Shown: positions 1 to 10,513 of the stretch, one piece after another
Numbering within the stretch: the first letter of the stretch is position 1
Layout of the letters: every line of letters starts with the position of its first letter
Assembly (NCBI RefSeq): GCF_900107775.1
Contig: NZ_FNRF01000001.1
Span: 372,001-436,000, forward strand
DNA: 64,000 bases
Direction: 5' to 3'
Source of the DNA: Xylanibacter ruminicola
GTDB lineage: Bacteria; Bacteroidota; Bacteroidia; Bacteroidales; Bacteroidaceae
Position numbers and translations under genes: made by a program
The notes under the pieces: generated by a model
What the model was told of the DNA's origin: nothing
Seen by the model: only the letters and a program-made list of their open reading frames with translations
Databases searched by the model: none

Positions 1-1
1 T

Positions 2-334
2 CCTGCAAAATTACAGGAGTTGAATCAGGGCAAGACCATGTGGCACCCACTGATGAACAACAGTATTACTACCGACTGGGCTGTTGAGGATGGTTCGTTC
101 CTGCGTCTGGGTACACTCACACTTGGCTATTCACTGCCTCAGCAGTTGCTGAAGCACGCCGGTATCAAGCGTCTGAGAGTTTATGCCACAGGCACCAACC
201 TTTTCTGCTGGACAAAATATAGCGGACAGGACCCTGAGGTAAACATTTCATCAAACAACATGGTGATGGGTTACGACCGTTCGGCCTATCCTAAGTCACG
301 CTCTTGGGTGTTCGGTCTTAATGTAACATTCTAA
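2..334 (+). CDS. SusC-like TonB-dependent outer-membrane receptor, C-terminal end only
   Basis: The reading frame is open from base 2, so the gene begins outside the window and only about 110 C-terminal residues are seen. They match the last strands of a SusC/RagA barrel: SFLRLGTLTLGYSLP, then the RLRVYATGTNLFCWTKYSGQDPEV signature and a terminal aromatic residue (GLNVTF) typical of outer-membrane proteins inserted by BamA. SusC proteins form the energised pore that takes up oligosaccharides captured by a SusD lid. A SusD gene follows 24 bases downstream, so the pair is a normal SusCD unit. Context with PL4 and GH95 genes suggests pectic (rhamnogalacturonan) oligosaccharides as cargo; this is inference. 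Confidence 0.9.
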   Translation, partial: PAKLQELNQGKTMWHPLMNNSITTDWAVEDGSFLRLGTLTLGYSLPQQLLKHAGIKRLRVYATGTNLFCWTKYSGQDPEVNISSNNMVMGYDRSAYPKSRSWVFGLNVTF

Positions 335-358
335 AAATGTAATATCAAACAAAGAATA

Positions 359-2434
359 ATGATTATGAAATACAGAACATTAAAATATATGCTCGCTGCA
401 GGCGCACTCTGTGCTCTTACTACTGGTTGCTCCGACTACCTAGACACCGAATCACCTTCGCAGCAAACCAGTCAGGTGATCTACGAGAACGAGGGTATGG
501 CTCGTGCTGCCATCATGGGTGTTTACAGCGATTTGGCAGGAACTTACGTATATGGACAGAAAATGTCGGTAAACTGGCAGGGTGTCAGCGATATCGAGTT
601 GGCCAGCGGTTATAACAACGACCCCTCGAAGGAGTTGACATCCGATACTGGTGCAGCCAATTTTTATAGCGATTGGTATAACCACACCATCCAGTGGCAG
701 TATATCTTCAAGATGGCCGAGCGTGCCTCAACTGCCGTTGAGGGAATCCGCAACTCTGAGGCTTTCAAGAGTGGCAATAAAGCCATGCAACGCTACTTGG
801 GCGAAGCTCTTGTTTTGCGTTCACTTAGCTATTTTGAACTCGTACGCCGCTGGGGCGACATTCCTTACAAGGAGGGAACATCGGCCAGTGACCTCTCGAA
901 TGTATATGCCGGCAAGACCGACCGCGACGAAATCTATTCATATCTGGTACGCGACATGCAGGAGGCCATCGACTATTTGCCTTGGCTTGGTGAGGTGTCT
1001 GACTACAACTGCGAACGTATTACCAAAGGCTTTGCCAAAGGTTTGTTGGCACGTATCGCCTTATTTGCAGGTGGTTGGAGTGTACGCGACGGTAATCAGT
1101 TTGCCGACGACTCGAATGTAGAGCACTATCCTTCAACGGTTCCAGGTATGGGCGAGATGAACGGTTTCTATGTAGGACGTCCTAAGAACTGGCGCGACTA
1201 CTATGCCATTGCCGAGCAGCAGTGTGCTGAGATTATCGGCGACGAACAGAATCCTCATCATCTCGATCCTGATTATGGCGACATCTGGAAAACGGTTTGT
1301 CATCTGGATTACAATGCCTATAACGAAAACATGTTCGAGGTAGCCAATGGTATGGGTTATAGTGGTGATATTGGTACTTTGATGGGACGTGAGATGGATG
1401 GAAACTTGTTTGGTGCCACTGGTTGGGGTTCATCGTATGTAAACTCTAACGGCTATTACTTCTACTCATTCACCCCATCCGACACCCGTCGTGACTATGC
1501 ATGCTACTTCCCCAAGTTTACCAAGGAGAACAACAAACTGACCGAAACCATGAGTGGACGTAACGATATGCTAAACGTTCACTTTGGTAAATGGAGCTAT
1601 TTCTGGACAAACGATGCCTATAAGGCTCTGGCTCAAACAGCCAGCGGCCGTCCCAGCACTGGTATTAACTGGATTCTGATGCGTTATCCCGATGTACTGC
1701 TGATGTTTGCCGAAGCACGTTATCAGTTAGGAGAGGGCGAAGACACAAAGAACACGATTGCCAAGATGTCGGCTCGCGAAGCTCTGGAGCTGGTTCGTGA
1801 ACGTGCCTTCGGTGCAGGATCGGCAGAAATCAAAAACTACGATAGTGATTTCTTTAATGCCATTGTAAACGAGCGTGCCTGGGAGTTTGGCTGCGAAGGC
1901 ATTCGTAAACTCGATCTGGTTCGTTGGGGATTACTCGACCAGAAGATTGAGGAGATGAAAGAGGCTCTTGTGAAGATGTATGATGGTACTCAGACAGTAA
2001 AGATTTTCGACAAAACATACGAGCCTAAGGACTTCCCTGAGAAGGTTTATTATAAGATGATTTCGAAGGGCATCAGTGGCTATCCTGAGGTTGATATTTC
2101 GAGCATCAATTTCTATCGTCAACTCAATGCCAATCCCAATCCCGACCTTTACAAGGAGCTTAACTGGCTGCGTAAGGATAACAGCGAGACTGATGTTGTG
2201 AACCGCTCGGTTAGAATTCTGCTTTGTGCCTCTGGTTTGCGCGCCAACTACGACTATAGCGCCCTGCTCAGCCAGTTGCAGTATGGTTCGCAGATTCAGG
2301 AAAAACTGCAGACCTACACCATGGGAAATGGTGTATGTAACTATCGACATCTGTACTCTATCTACTACGACGACATCTATAAGTCGAACGGATATCTTAA
2401 GAATTCTTATGGTTACGACCACAGTATTAACTAA
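359..2434 (+). CDS. SusD/RagB-family surface lipoprotein
   Basis: A 691-residue protein with a lipoprotein signal: hydrophobic MLAAGALCALTTG then Cys (LTTGC), followed by SDYLDTESP, a typical SusD start. TPR-like helical segments (NEGMARAAIMGVYSDL, RSLSYFELVRRWGDIPYKE) and the C-terminal RYPDVLLMFAEARYQLGEG and NERAWEFGCEGIRKLDLVRWG blocks are diagnostic of RagB/SusD. It acts outside the cell as the glycan-binding lid on the SusC pore. It is somewhat longer than the common 500-600 residues. ATG codons at 359 and 365 are both possible starts; the A-rich sequence just upstream fits either. It is in an apparent operon with the flanking SusC end and the beta-helix lipoprotein at 2457. Confidence 0.93.
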   Translation: MIMKYRTLKYMLAAGALCALTTGCSDYLDTESPSQQTSQVIYENEGMARAAIMGVYSDLAGTYVYGQKMSVNWQGVSDIELASGYNNDPSKELTSDTGAANFYSDWYNHTIQWQYIFKMAERASTAVEGIRNSEAFKSGNKAMQRYLGEALVLRSLSYFELVRRWGDIPYKEGTSASDLSNVYAGKTDRDEIYSYLVRDMQEAIDYLPWLGEVSDYNCERITKGFAKGLLARIALFAGGWSVRDGNQFADDSNVEHYPSTVPGMGEMNGFYVGRPKNWRDYYAIAEQQCAEIIGDEQNPHHLDPDYGDIWKTVCHLDYNAYNENMFEVANGMGYSGDIGTLMGREMDGNLFGATGWGSSYVNSNGYYFYSFTPSDTRRDYACYFPKFTKENNKLTETMSGRNDMLNVHFGKWSYFWTNDAYKALAQTASGRPSTGINWILMRYPDVLLMFAEARYQLGEGEDTKNTIAKMSAREALELVRERAFGAGSAEIKNYDSDFFNAIVNERAWEFGCEGIRKLDLVRWGLLDQKIEEMKEALVKMYDGTQTVKIFDKTYEPKDFPEKVYYKMISKGISGYPEVDISSINFYRQLNANPNPDLYKELNWLRKDNSETDVVNRSVRILLCASGLRANYDYSALLSQLQYGSQIQEKLQTYTMGNGVCNYRHLYSIYYDDIYKSNGYLKNSYGYDHSIN

Positions 2435-2456
2435 TCCACTCAAAAAAAACTGTTAT

Positions 2457-4049
2457 ATGAGAACAATTAATAAGATTGCCTGCATAGCATGTGCTGCTAT
2501 TGGCCTTGCTGCGTGCAGCGAAGATGCAAACCAGTGGCCTGTAGATGAGAGCTACAGTCACCTGTTCCGTACCACCAACCTATCGTTGGTTGAAACCGAA
2601 CCAACCTCGGTGGTACTAAGCTTTAATGGTGTTACCAGTGCTACCCAATACGTATTGGAATTTAGTCTCGATAGTCTGGAGTTTAACGAAATCGTCAGGA
2701 CCGAGGTTATCAAGGCCGACACCTTAACACCCTATAGTACAGGTAAGGTAATGGTACAGAACGAGTACCACAAGCTGATAGAAGACTTGTATGGTACAAC
2801 TACCTATTCTGTCCGTTTAAAGGCAATGGACGAGACTACTGGCGATGAGTCGGGTTGGTACGGCGTTAGCTTCAAAACACCTGCCGAGCAGATTTTTACC
2901 ACAGTTACACCAGGTATCAAGGATGTGCAGTTGAACTGGGATCCTGAAAAGACAGCTACAAACATTAAGTTGGGTACCATTGGTGAAAAGGATACCACAT
3001 GGATATCAAGCCTGAATATTACTGCCGACATGCAGAAAGCAGGTAACAGTATGATTGACGGTCTGAATCCGGGCACTAACTATATCGCACAGATATACAA
3101 CGACACATTCTTACGCGGCACCTATAAGTTCAAGACGCTGGGTTCTGCAACAGGTCAGACCATTGATGTGGCAGTTGGCGATGATGTTAACGAGTTGCTT
3201 GCAGCCGCTACCGATGAGACCGTAACACTGGTATTTAATGGTGGAAATACATACGAGGTTGGAAGAGTCTCACTTCCTGCAACAATCAAGAACGTCTACT
3301 TCTCTGGAAAGATGGTTAACGGTGTAAGACCAGAACTGAAGATGCCTGCATTTAGCATCAACAGCAAAACTGAGAATATCAACTTCCAGTATGTTGATAT
3401 CGATGATGAAATGAAGAATGCTTTCTGGTTCGACATGCGTCGTGCCGATGGCTTCGGCAATATCAACTTCGAAGGCTGTATCATTCGTAACATTCCACGC
3501 TCACTTGTGTTTGTAAGCAATGGTAGTGCTGAGGTTAATAGTATCAACATCAACAATTGTGTTATAAATAACGTGGGTACATCGGGCTATGGCATGATTA
3601 ATATTGGTAGTGCTAAAAGCATCGGCACCATATCTATCACCAACTCAACACTTATGGAGATTGGCGACCAGATGATGGACCTGCGTGCACAAGCAGACAT
3701 GTTTAAGGTTGACCGTTGCATCTTCTGCAACTATACCACCAAACTGCAAAAGTGGATTCTGGCAACAAAAACACCAAAAGAGGCTCAGGTTACCAATATG
3801 ATATTCTGTGGACCTAATGGTGGACAGAAGATGAACTCTGGTTATGGCGACTATTCTGGCTGGCTCGATTTCTCAGGTTGTTATCTCACAGCCGACTTCC
3901 CAGAGAACAGCAAAAAGTTCACAAACGCTATCCGTTTGGAACTGACAAGCGAAGAACTGTTTGAAGACCCACAGAATGGTGACTTCCATCTTAAGAAGGG
4001 TGTTATCTTCAAAGGCAAGAAGGTTGCCGGCGATCCTCGTTGGTGGTAG
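2457..4049 (+). CDS. Surface lipoprotein with Fn3-like and DUF4957/DUF5123-type beta-helix regions
   Basis: The frame is open from about 2226 but the ATG at 2457 gives a clean lipoprotein signal (ACAAIGLAACSED), so 530 residues are annotated. Residues about 30-220 look like two fibronectin-type III-like repeats (SVVLSFNGVTSATQYVLEFS; KDVQLNWDPEKTATNIKLG). The C-terminal half resembles right-handed parallel beta-helix repeats (INFEGCIIRNIPRSLVFVS, ININNCVINNV, ISITNSTLMEIG), as in the DUF4957/DUF5123 proteins that sit beside SusCD in pectin loci. It probably binds glycan at the cell surface; a lyase activity cannot be excluded from sequence. It overlaps nothing upstream and runs straight into the PL4 gene 14 bases downstream. 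Confidence 0.8.
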   Translation: MRTINKIACIACAAIGLAACSEDANQWPVDESYSHLFRTTNLSLVETEPTSVVLSFNGVTSATQYVLEFSLDSLEFNEIVRTEVIKADTLTPYSTGKVMVQNEYHKLIEDLYGTTTYSVRLKAMDETTGDESGWYGVSFKTPAEQIFTTVTPGIKDVQLNWDPEKTATNIKLGTIGEKDTTWISSLNITADMQKAGNSMIDGLNPGTNYIAQIYNDTFLRGTYKFKTLGSATGQTIDVAVGDDVNELLAAATDETVTLVFNGGNTYEVGRVSLPATIKNVYFSGKMVNGVRPELKMPAFSINSKTENINFQYVDIDDEMKNAFWFDMRRADGFGNINFEGCIIRNIPRSLVFVSNGSAEVNSININNCVINNVGTSGYGMINIGSAKSIGTISITNSTLMEIGDQMMDLRAQADMFKVDRCIFCNYTTKLQKWILATKTPKEAQVTNMIFCGPNGGQKMNSGYGDYSGWLDFSGCYLTADFPENSKKFTNAIRLELTSEELFEDPQNGDFHLKKGVIFKGKKVAGDPRWW

Positions 4050-4063
4050 AGAATAGGATATCT

Positions 4064-5956
4064 ATGAATTTAAAATCATTAATAGTTTGTTGCACCTTTT
4101 TTCTGATTAGCGGTGACGTCCTAGCACAGGACGTCACCGTGTCAGTGAGCAGCAACCGTGAAACAAAAATGTCTAACGGCCTCATCAGTATTACCATTGG
4201 CAACAACGGGCGAATCAGTCAGATGACTCCCACAAACGGTTCAAATGTCATTGGTAGCAACGGCGTATACTTTGACTACACCTCCGACAAAAATCGCGCA
4301 CTCAACCCATCGAAGGTAGATATTGTACAGCAAACCGCTGATTATGCCGAGGTGGTATACAGCAACATGGATAACCATCCACATTTGCAGCAGGGATTTA
4401 TTATACGGCGAGGCGTTTGTGGTGTCTATGTTTATATGGTTGTTAGCGGCACAAACGCTTCATCAGCAGTAAAAATGCGTGAGATGAGAGTTTGCACACG
4501 TCTTGCCTCCTCTTTCATCAATGGTTATGTTGACGATCACATGCAAGGACGTATCCCATCCAATAGCGAGATGAAAACGGCCGAGCGAGAAGAGAACAAA
4601 GTAGCCGATGCCACTTATAGAATGGCGGATGGAAGTATATATACCAAGTACGACTGGGGACAATACATCGTAAAAGATAGTTTGCATGGTTTAATGTCCG
4701 ACGACACAGGCGTATGGAATATTGCTTGTAGTCATGAGTGGGTTAATGGTGGACCAATGAAACAAGAGCTGACTGCTCATGCCACATCAAAAACACCTAT
4801 TACCATCCAAATGTTGCAAGGCGAGCATCTGGGAGCCTCTTCGCATAGTTTCAAGGAGGGAGAGCATAAAATTTACGGTCCTTTTCTGATTTATGTGAAT
4901 AGGGGAAACCACGAGGAGATGATAGCCAATGCCAAGGCGATGGCACATCAGCAACAGGCAGAGTGGCCATTCCAATGGTTCCAACATGAACTATACCCCA
5001 CAGAACGTGCTACAGTGACAGGTAGGATTAATGTCAAGACTAACCAAGGGCGCGAAGGTATACAGGTTATTTTAGCAGAGCCTGGTAGCGATCCTTACAG
5101 TCAAGGTAAACGTTATATGTTTTGGACAAAAACAGATAACAACGGTTACTTCTCCATCCCTGCTGTACGTCCCGACGACTATACACTCTATGCCTATGCC
5201 ACACAAGGTGACATAACCGACCAACTGGTAGTTGATCATGTTCAAGTAGAAGCAGGCATATGCGACTTGGGGACAATTGAGTGGGCACCTAAACAATATG
5301 AACATTTGTTATGGATGATAGGCGAAAATAACCGTTTGAGCGATGGTTATGCGCTAAGCAACGCATCGCGTTCCTATTTATTACCCGAGACGGTGCCATC
5401 CAATCTTACATTCGTGATTGGGGAAAGCAGTCAAAGTACAGACTGGTATTATGCCCAAACAAAGAAAGGAACATGGACGGTAAAGTTTAATTGCACCAAA
5501 TCGTATACAGGCAATGCCCACCTCACAGCCTCGCTAGCCGCTGTTACCAGCAATCCCACAGTAAAGATATGTCTTAATGGTCATACCCTTACTACATGGA
5601 GTTGGAATACCAATGACGGAGCAATCTACCGTAGTGCTACACAGAGTGGGCGACACGATGTAAAGGCACTGGTTTTTGACGCATCCCTGTTGTCACAAGG
5701 AGAGAATACTCTCACCTTCAACCTGACAAACGGAACGGGCAGGAACGGCGTGATGTGGGATTGTATCAAACTGGAAACTGGCGATATGACAACCTCTGAT
5801 ATTGGTCAGAATTCTATCGCATCACCAAAAGTAATTGCTATAGAATATTATAATCTGCAAGGAATACGTATGTGCCAAGCCCCAAAAGGCCTCTGCATTG
5901 TAAGTACGATAACTGAGGATGGCAGAAGAGAAAATAAGATTGTAAACTACAAATAA
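4064..5956 (+). CDS. Polysaccharide lyase family 4-type rhamnogalacturonan lyase
   Basis: The start chosen is ATG 4064, which gives a signal peptide ([20 protein letters not shown]); the upstream in-frame ATG at 4040 overlaps the previous gene. About 630 residues in three parts: an N-terminal beta-sandwich (about 25-300, with [18 protein letters not shown] and the W/Y-rich [13 protein letters not shown]), an Fn3-like domain (about 315-395, [30 protein letters not shown]) and a CBM-like jelly roll (about 400-590, containing [20 protein letters not shown] and [11 protein letters not shown]). This is the three-domain order of PL4 enzymes, which cleave the rhamnose-galacturonate backbone by beta-elimination. 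A C-terminal extension ([20 protein letters not shown]) resembles tails seen on secreted Prevotella proteins and may be a sorting tail; that is inference. Confidence 0.85.
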   Translation: MNLKSLIVCCTFFLISGDVLAQDVTVSVSSNRETKMSNGLISITIGNNGRISQMTPTNGSNVIGSNGVYFDYTSDKNRALNPSKVDIVQQTADYAEVVYSNMDNHPHLQQGFIIRRGVCGVYVYMVVSGTNASSAVKMREMRVCTRLASSFINGYVDDHMQGRIPSNSEMKTAEREENKVADATYRMADGSIYTKYDWGQYIVKDSLHGLMSDDTGVWNIACSHEWVNGGPMKQELTAHATSKTPITIQMLQGEHLGASSHSFKEGEHKIYGPFLIYVNRGNHEEMIANAKAMAHQQQAEWPFQWFQHELYPTERATVTGRINVKTNQGREGIQVILAEPGSDPYSQGKRYMFWTKTDNNGYFSIPAVRPDDYTLYAYATQGDITDQLVVDHVQVEAGICDLGTIEWAPKQYEHLLWMIGENNRLSDGYALSNASRSYLLPETVPSNLTFVIGESSQSTDWYYAQTKKGTWTVKFNCTKSYTGNAHLTASLAAVTSNPTVKICLNGHTLTTWSWNTNDGAIYRSATQSGRHDVKALVFDASLLSQGENTLTFNLTNGTGRNGVMWDCIKLETGDMTTSDIGQNSIASPKVIAIEYYNLQGIRMCQAPKGLCIVSTITEDGRRENKIVNYK

Positions 5957-5966
5957 AACTATCATT

Positions 5967-8501
5967 ATGGAAAATAAGAAAAAAAGAATGACACTGATGG
6001 CGCTCATCTATGTATGTGTGTTGAGTATCTATGCTCACCCACACGTATTGTGGTACGACCGCCCAGCCAAGCATTGGGTTGAGGCTTTGCCATTAGGAAA
6101 TGGCCGTTTAGGAGCAATGGTTTATGGTGGTATTGAGAGCGATACTATCCAGCTGAACGAAGACACGTTTTGGAGTGGTTCACCGTACAACAACGTAAAT
6201 CCTAAGGCACTTGGTGTGCTGCAGGACATACGGGCAGCACTTAATCGTGGCGATTATCAGCAAGCCCAGTACCTGTCGATGCACAACATTACTGCCGATA
6301 GGAGTATTACTGGTCATGGTATGATTTACGAGTCGGTAGGTAATCTGATTCTTACCTTCCCTGAGCAAAAGGTTAACACCTATCGACGAGAGCTTAGTCT
6401 GGATCAGGCTGTAGCCACTACAACCTATCAGGCCGATGGCGTAAGTTACGAACGTCAGGTTATCACCTCATTAACTGATAACGTAACACTCATCAGACTG
6501 AAAACGACTCATGCTGGCAAACTGCAGTTCAGTGCATCGTTTGCTGGTCCGTTAAAGAAACAACGTGTGTTGGCCGATGTGAGTCAAGTAGGTAACGATA
6601 TGCTACGTGTATTCAGCCACCCTACTGCACCCAAAGAAGAGAATGTGCCCAATGGCTTGCACTGCGTATCTTACATCAAGGTGATTCCTATAGGTGGAAA
6701 AGCAACTGGTACCAATGGTACTATCCATGTAAGTGGCGCTACCGAGGCGCTTGTTGTGGTTAGCTCCGCAACCAACTTTGTACGTTACGACAATATCACG
6801 GCCGATGCCGATGCAAAAGCGATGACAATCCTGAACAACTATCTAAAAAAACACGAGACCTTCGAAAAATCGTTGGCTAATCATGTGGCTCGTTACCAGG
6901 AGCAGTTCAACCGTGTCAGCCTGGATTTGGGACATAATCCCGTACAAGAAAAGAAGCCTACCGATGTACGAATCCGCGAGTTCTCAGAAACAAGCGATCC
7001 CGGGCTGGTAAGTACTTATTTCCAATTTGGACGTTATCTGCTCAGCGCCTCATCGCAGCGTGGCAGTCAGCCTGCTAATCTACAGGGCATTTGGAATCCT
7101 GATGCCGACCAGTATCCTGCATGGGACTCAAAATACACCACTAACATTAATGTAGAGATGAACTACTGGCCTGCCGAGGTAACTAACCTTTCGGAATGCC
7201 ACGATCCATTCCTGCAGATGGTAAAGGATGTAAGCGTAACAGGTCGCCGCTCAGCCAGCGAGATGTATGGTGCCCGAGGCTGGACACTGCATCATAATAC
7301 CGACTTATGGCGCTCTACTGGAGCAGTTGATTATCACTCATGCTCCATCTGGCCAACATGCAACGCCTGGTTCTGTTCGCATCTGTGGGAACACTATCTG
7401 TATACAGGCGATAAAGATTACTTAAAACATGAAGCATATCCAGTGATGGCCGAGGCTTGCCGATTCTATCTCGATTTCTTGGTGCGCGAACCCAAGACGG
7501 GCTATTTGGTAGCCTCGCCCTCCCACTCTCCCGAAAACCATCCAGGTATAGGCAGATATCACGACGACATTTTTAATAACGATCAGTCGCCATCGGTTTT
7601 TGCTGGTGTATCTATGGATAACCAGATGATCTATGACTTACTTTACAACACTCGATTGGCAGCCAACGCATTAAGTATTGATCAGAGTTTTGCCGATAGT
7701 CTAGACCAGGTTCGCAGTCAGTTGCCACCTATGATGGTAGGCAAATACGGTCAACTGCAGGAGTGGCTCGAGGACTGGGACCGCGAGGTAAGCAACCATC
7801 GCCACGTGTCGCATCTCTGGTGCCTCTACCCTGGTCGTCAGGTATCCCCTTATAACAATCCTGTTGCTACAGCTGCTGTCCGCAAGTCGCTCATCGGTCG
7901 TGGCGATGCATCGCGAGGTTGGTCGATGGGATGGAAAGTTTGTTTATGGGCCCGACTATTAGACGGCAACCACGCCTACAAACTTATCCAGAATCAGCTA
8001 AAACTGAAATCGCCCCAAGCAACCATCAAGGATCAGGATGGCGGCACCTATGCCAACATGTTTGACGCACATCCCCCTTTCCAGATAGATGGTAATTTCG
8101 GTTGTTGTGCCGGTATTGCAGAAATGCTGGTGCAAAGTCACGATGGTGCCATAAACCTACTGCCAGCTCTACCTGATGTATGGTCGGATGGCGAGGTAAA
8201 AGGTCTGAAAACGCGTGGGGGCTTCATCATAGAGCACATGAAATGGAGAAAGGGCTGCGTAGTATCTCTCACTATCCGTTCTACACTGGGTGGCAATTTG
8301 CGCATACGCTCAGCAGTGCCACTCAAAGGTAAGGGTATAAAGAAAGCAAAAGGCATAAATACGAACCAACTTATGCAGGTATATGATATACCCGCCCCGA
8401 AGGTCAAAGATTCCTCGAAACTACTGCAAAACAAACTACTATCAACATATCTGTACGATATCAGCACTCAGCCTGATAAAGTAGTACATCTTACTCATTA
8501 A
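5967..8501 (+). CDS. Glycoside hydrolase family 95 (alpha-L-fucosidase / alpha-L-galactosidase)
   Basis: An 844-residue protein with an N-terminal signal region ([19 protein letters not shown]). The start of the mature protein ([28 protein letters not shown]) and [14 protein letters not shown] are classic GH95 markers. The (alpha/alpha)6 catalytic barrel carries [28 protein letters not shown] and [16 protein letters not shown]95 enzymes are inverting and remove terminal alpha-1,2-linked L-fucose or L-galactose. The residue two before the first Asn of NINVEMNYW is Thr, not His (see findings), so L-galactosidase is a real alternative. The gene begins 10 bases after the PL4 gene and its last 11 bases overlap the convergent GH53 gene. 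Confidence 0.93.
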   Translation: MENKKKRMTLMALIYVCVLSIYAHPHVLWYDRPAKHWVEALPLGNGRLGAMVYGGIESDTIQLNEDTFWSGSPYNNVNPKALGVLQDIRAALNRGDYQQAQYLSMHNITADRSITGHGMIYESVGNLILTFPEQKVNTYRRELSLDQAVATTTYQADGVSYERQVITSLTDNVTLIRLKTTHAGKLQFSASFAGPLKKQRVLADVSQVGNDMLRVFSHPTAPKEENVPNGLHCVSYIKVIPIGGKATGTNGTIHVSGATEALVVVSSATNFVRYDNITADADAKAMTILNNYLKKHETFEKSLANHVARYQEQFNRVSLDLGHNPVQEKKPTDVRIREFSETSDPGLVSTYFQFGRYLLSASSQRGSQPANLQGIWNPDADQYPAWDSKYTTNINVEMNYWPAEVTNLSECHDPFLQMVKDVSVTGRRSASEMYGARGWTLHHNTDLWRSTGAVDYHSCSIWPTCNAWFCSHLWEHYLYTGDKDYLKHEAYPVMAEACRFYLDFLVREPKTGYLVASPSHSPENHPGIGRYHDDIFNNDQSPSVFAGVSMDNQMIYDLLYNTRLAANALSIDQSFADSLDQVRSQLPPMMVGKYGQLQEWLEDWDREVSNHRHVSHLWCLYPGRQVSPYNNPVATAAVRKSLIGRGDASRGWSMGWKVCLWARLLDGNHAYKLIQNQLKLKSPQATIKDQDGGTYANMFDAHPPFQIDGNFGCCAGIAEMLVQSHDGAINLLPALPDVWSDGEVKGLKTRGGFIIEHMKWRKGCVVSLTIRSTLGGNLRIRSAVPLKGKGIKKAKGINTNQLMQVYDIPAPKVKDSSKLLQNKLLSTYLYDISTQPDKVVHLTH

Positions 8502-9516
8502 AGGCCTCCATGATGGCTGTAGGCGCGGCGTTGCTGTTAAAGGCGCCAAGCTTATAGCCACCAGGCAGGCACTGGGGCTCCCAATAGAACACGCCACGGC
8601 AACGGCCATTGGTTTCGTTACGAGCCTCGCGAATCACACGGGTTAGCTGGCGGCGCCCCTCGTCCATCTTTTCTGGGTGCTGCTCATCTACCTCAAAACC
8701 CGTTTCTACTATCATCACATCGCAGCCGTATTTTTCGCTACAATGGCGGATGTTGGCCATACAGTCGGTAATAATTCCATCGGGATTCAATTCGGGATGA
8801 TCCTGCATGGCCCAGTAGGGATAGAGCGACATGCCTATCATATCAAACTTACCACCATACTTCTTCACAATATCCAGATTATAATCGTAAAGGCTCTGCA
8901 GGTGGCCGCGATCCAGATGCACAATAACAATGGCTTGAGGGAACACCTTCTTCACAGCATCGTAGCCAGCACGGATAAAACCTGCATACTGCTTGGGATT
9001 CTGCTCGATATGTCCCATGGGCCAGAGCAGTCCGTTGGCCGTTTCGTTACCCACCTGCACCCAACGTGACTCTATACCATTGGCTTTGAGCAACGATAGT
9101 ACATCGATGGTATGTTGGCGCACATCCTTCTTCATCTGCTTGTAACTATGATTTTTCCAAGCCTCGGGGATAGGCTGCTTGGCAGGGTCGGCCCACGAGT
9201 CGCTGTAATGAAAGTCGACCATCAGGTCCATACCAAGTGCTTTGGCACGCTTGGCCATAGCCAGCAACTCATACTTATCGTTCATGCCGCCACGTGGGTT
9301 CACCCACACTCGCATGCGGATGGCCTTCATCTGGTAGTCGTTCTTCAGCAGTTCCAGACACTCGCGTTCTTTACCATCACAGTCGTGAAATTTCACGCTA
9401 TGTTTCTCCTGCCCAGTGAGAAATCCCACATCGGCTCCTTTCACAAAATCACTCTGAGCAAAAGCACTCTGCGAAACGAGTGCCATAACCATAGATACAA
9501 GTAGTAGTTTCATCAT
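8491..9516 (-). CDS. Glycoside hydrolase family 53 endo-beta-1,4-galactanase
   Basis: A 341-residue protein with a Sec signal peptide ending at FAQ (about residue 21). The body is a single GH53 (beta/alpha)8 barrel: [35 protein letters not shown]. The acid/base Glu is E158 in [12 protein letters not shown] and the nucleophile Glu is E271 in MIVETGFE, both present. The family hydrolyses beta-1,4-galactan, the other main RG-I side chain besides arabinan. No lipobox is visible, so a periplasmic or secreted enzyme is likely. It is transcribed alone from a promoter with a -7 element at 9537-9544, divergently from the zeta-like gene. Confidence 0.95.
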   Translation of the reverse strand: MMKLLLVSMVMALVSQSAFAQSDFVKGADVGFLTGQEKHSVKFHDCDGKERECLELLKNDYQMKAIRMRVWVNPRGGMNDKYELLAMAKRAKALGMDLMVDFHYSDSWADPAKQPIPEAWKNHSYKQMKKDVRQHTIDVLSLLKANGIESRWVQVGNETANGLLWPMGHIEQNPKQYAGFIRAGYDAVKKVFPQAIVIVHLDRGHLQSLYDYNLDIVKKYGGKFDMIGMSLYPYWAMQDHPELNPDGIITDCMANIRHCSEKYGCDVMIVETGFEVDEQHPEKMDEGRRQLTRVIREARNETNGRCRGVFYWEPQCLPGGYKLGAFNSNAAPTAIMEAFNE

Positions 9517-9536
9517 TTTAGTTTATTTATTTCCTG

Positions 9537-9544
9537 CAAAAATA
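9537..9544 (-). promoter_or_regulatory. Bacteroidetes -7 promoter element for the GH53 gene
   Basis: On the minus strand the sequence reads TATTTTTG, matching the Bacteroidetes consensus TAnnTTTG, 20 bases upstream of the GH53 ATG. Confidence 0.6.
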
Positions 9545-9618
9545 TAACTTTTTCGATAAAATACCAAGCTTTTACTGCAAAAAAAAACATAATTATTCAT
9601 TGTTTTAAAATAATGTTG

Positions 9619-9626
9619 TATATTTG
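9619..9626 (+). promoter_or_regulatory. Bacteroidetes -7 promoter element for the zeta-like gene
   Basis: TATATTTG matches TAnnTTTG and lies 26 bases before the ATG at 9653. A TTG at about 9600-9602 may serve as the -33 element, although the spacing is somewhat short. Confidence 0.55.
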
Positions 9627-9652
9627 CAGCCAGGAAAAATAGAAAATTCACT

Positions 9653-10513
9653 ATGCGAGCTATCTTTAGAATATTTATTTTTGCCCTGCTGATGCTCTGG
9701 CAGACAGCGACATTAGCGGCAAACCTTATTAGCAATACCAACGAGAAAGCCGACTCAACACAGCTGGTTATCACAGGCGATGCGGCTTACAAATGGGTGG
9801 GCGATCATCTCGATTCGCTGGCAAACTCGTATCTGAATAAGAGTGGTAATATTCTCGACCCCGACAATATTCGCGAGGAGTTGAAATGCATTGGCTACAA
9901 CGGACTGAACGTTACCGATTATATCATGGCCAGCCGACAGATTGATAGTCTGGTACTCGCCAGACTGCTCGACTGTGCCGAGACCGAAGGCAACAAAACC
10001 ATCTTTTTTATGATGGGTTCTACAGCTTCAGGCAAATCTACTGCTCTAAGAAACAACCCCAAGTTGAAAGAGTTGGCACATAGTGCAGGTTTGGTATACG
10101 ATGGCGCTTTTATCAGTATTCCATCGTTCGAGAGTCGCCTGAAAATGGTACAAGACCGCGGTTTTAAAGCCAGCATCGTGTTTGTGCACAACGATCCGGT
10201 AACAGGATTCACAAATATGATTAACCGACTTATCAGGTCGAACCGTGCCATGAGTCACTATTACTATGTGTATTGTTACCCGCTCTTTAAGGGGCGCATT
10301 GCCTATCTGCAGAAAGAGCATCCCGACATCACGCTCTATTGCTTGGACAACAGTCATAACAAGGGCGGTGTACGTGTTAGCATCGAAGAGGCGTTAACAT
10401 GGGATTACACCATCACCGAAGAGGTTGAAAACAAACTCAACGACATCATGCAAGAGTTTATCAGCTCAGGCAAACTCACCCCCGCCCAAATCCAAGCCCT
10501 CATCGCAAAATAA
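9653..10513 (+). CDS. Zeta-toxin-like P-loop kinase fold protein with N-terminal signal sequence
   Basis: A 286-residue protein. Residues 115-130 hold a Walker A motif (GSTASGKST at 122-130) preceded by a hydrophobic strand (KTIFFMM), the arrangement of zeta-toxin/UNAG-kinase and polynucleotide-kinase-like P-loop proteins. LVYDGAFISIPSFESRL, FKASIVFVHNDP and NRLIRSNR follow in the order expected of the family. Oddly, the protein begins with a convincing Sec signal or membrane anchor (FRIFIFALLMLWQTATLAAN), which a cytosolic ATP-dependent kinase should not need. No epsilon antitoxin gene is adjacent. It sits between two pectin loci, and its stop codon directly abuts that of the convergent GH43 gene. 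Function is unknown; toxin activity is not established. Confidence 0.75.
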   Translation: MRAIFRIFIFALLMLWQTATLAANLISNTNEKADSTQLVITGDAAYKWVGDHLDSLANSYLNKSGNILDPDNIREELKCIGYNGLNVTDYIMASRQIDSLVLARLLDCAETEGNKTIFFMMGSTASGKSTALRNNPKLKELAHSAGLVYDGAFISIPSFESRLKMVQDRGFKASIVFVHNDPVTGFTNMINRLIRSNRAMSHYYYVYCYPLFKGRIAYLQKEHPDITLYCLDNSHNKGGVRVSIEEALTWDYTITEEVENKLNDIMQEFISSGKLTPAQIQALIAK

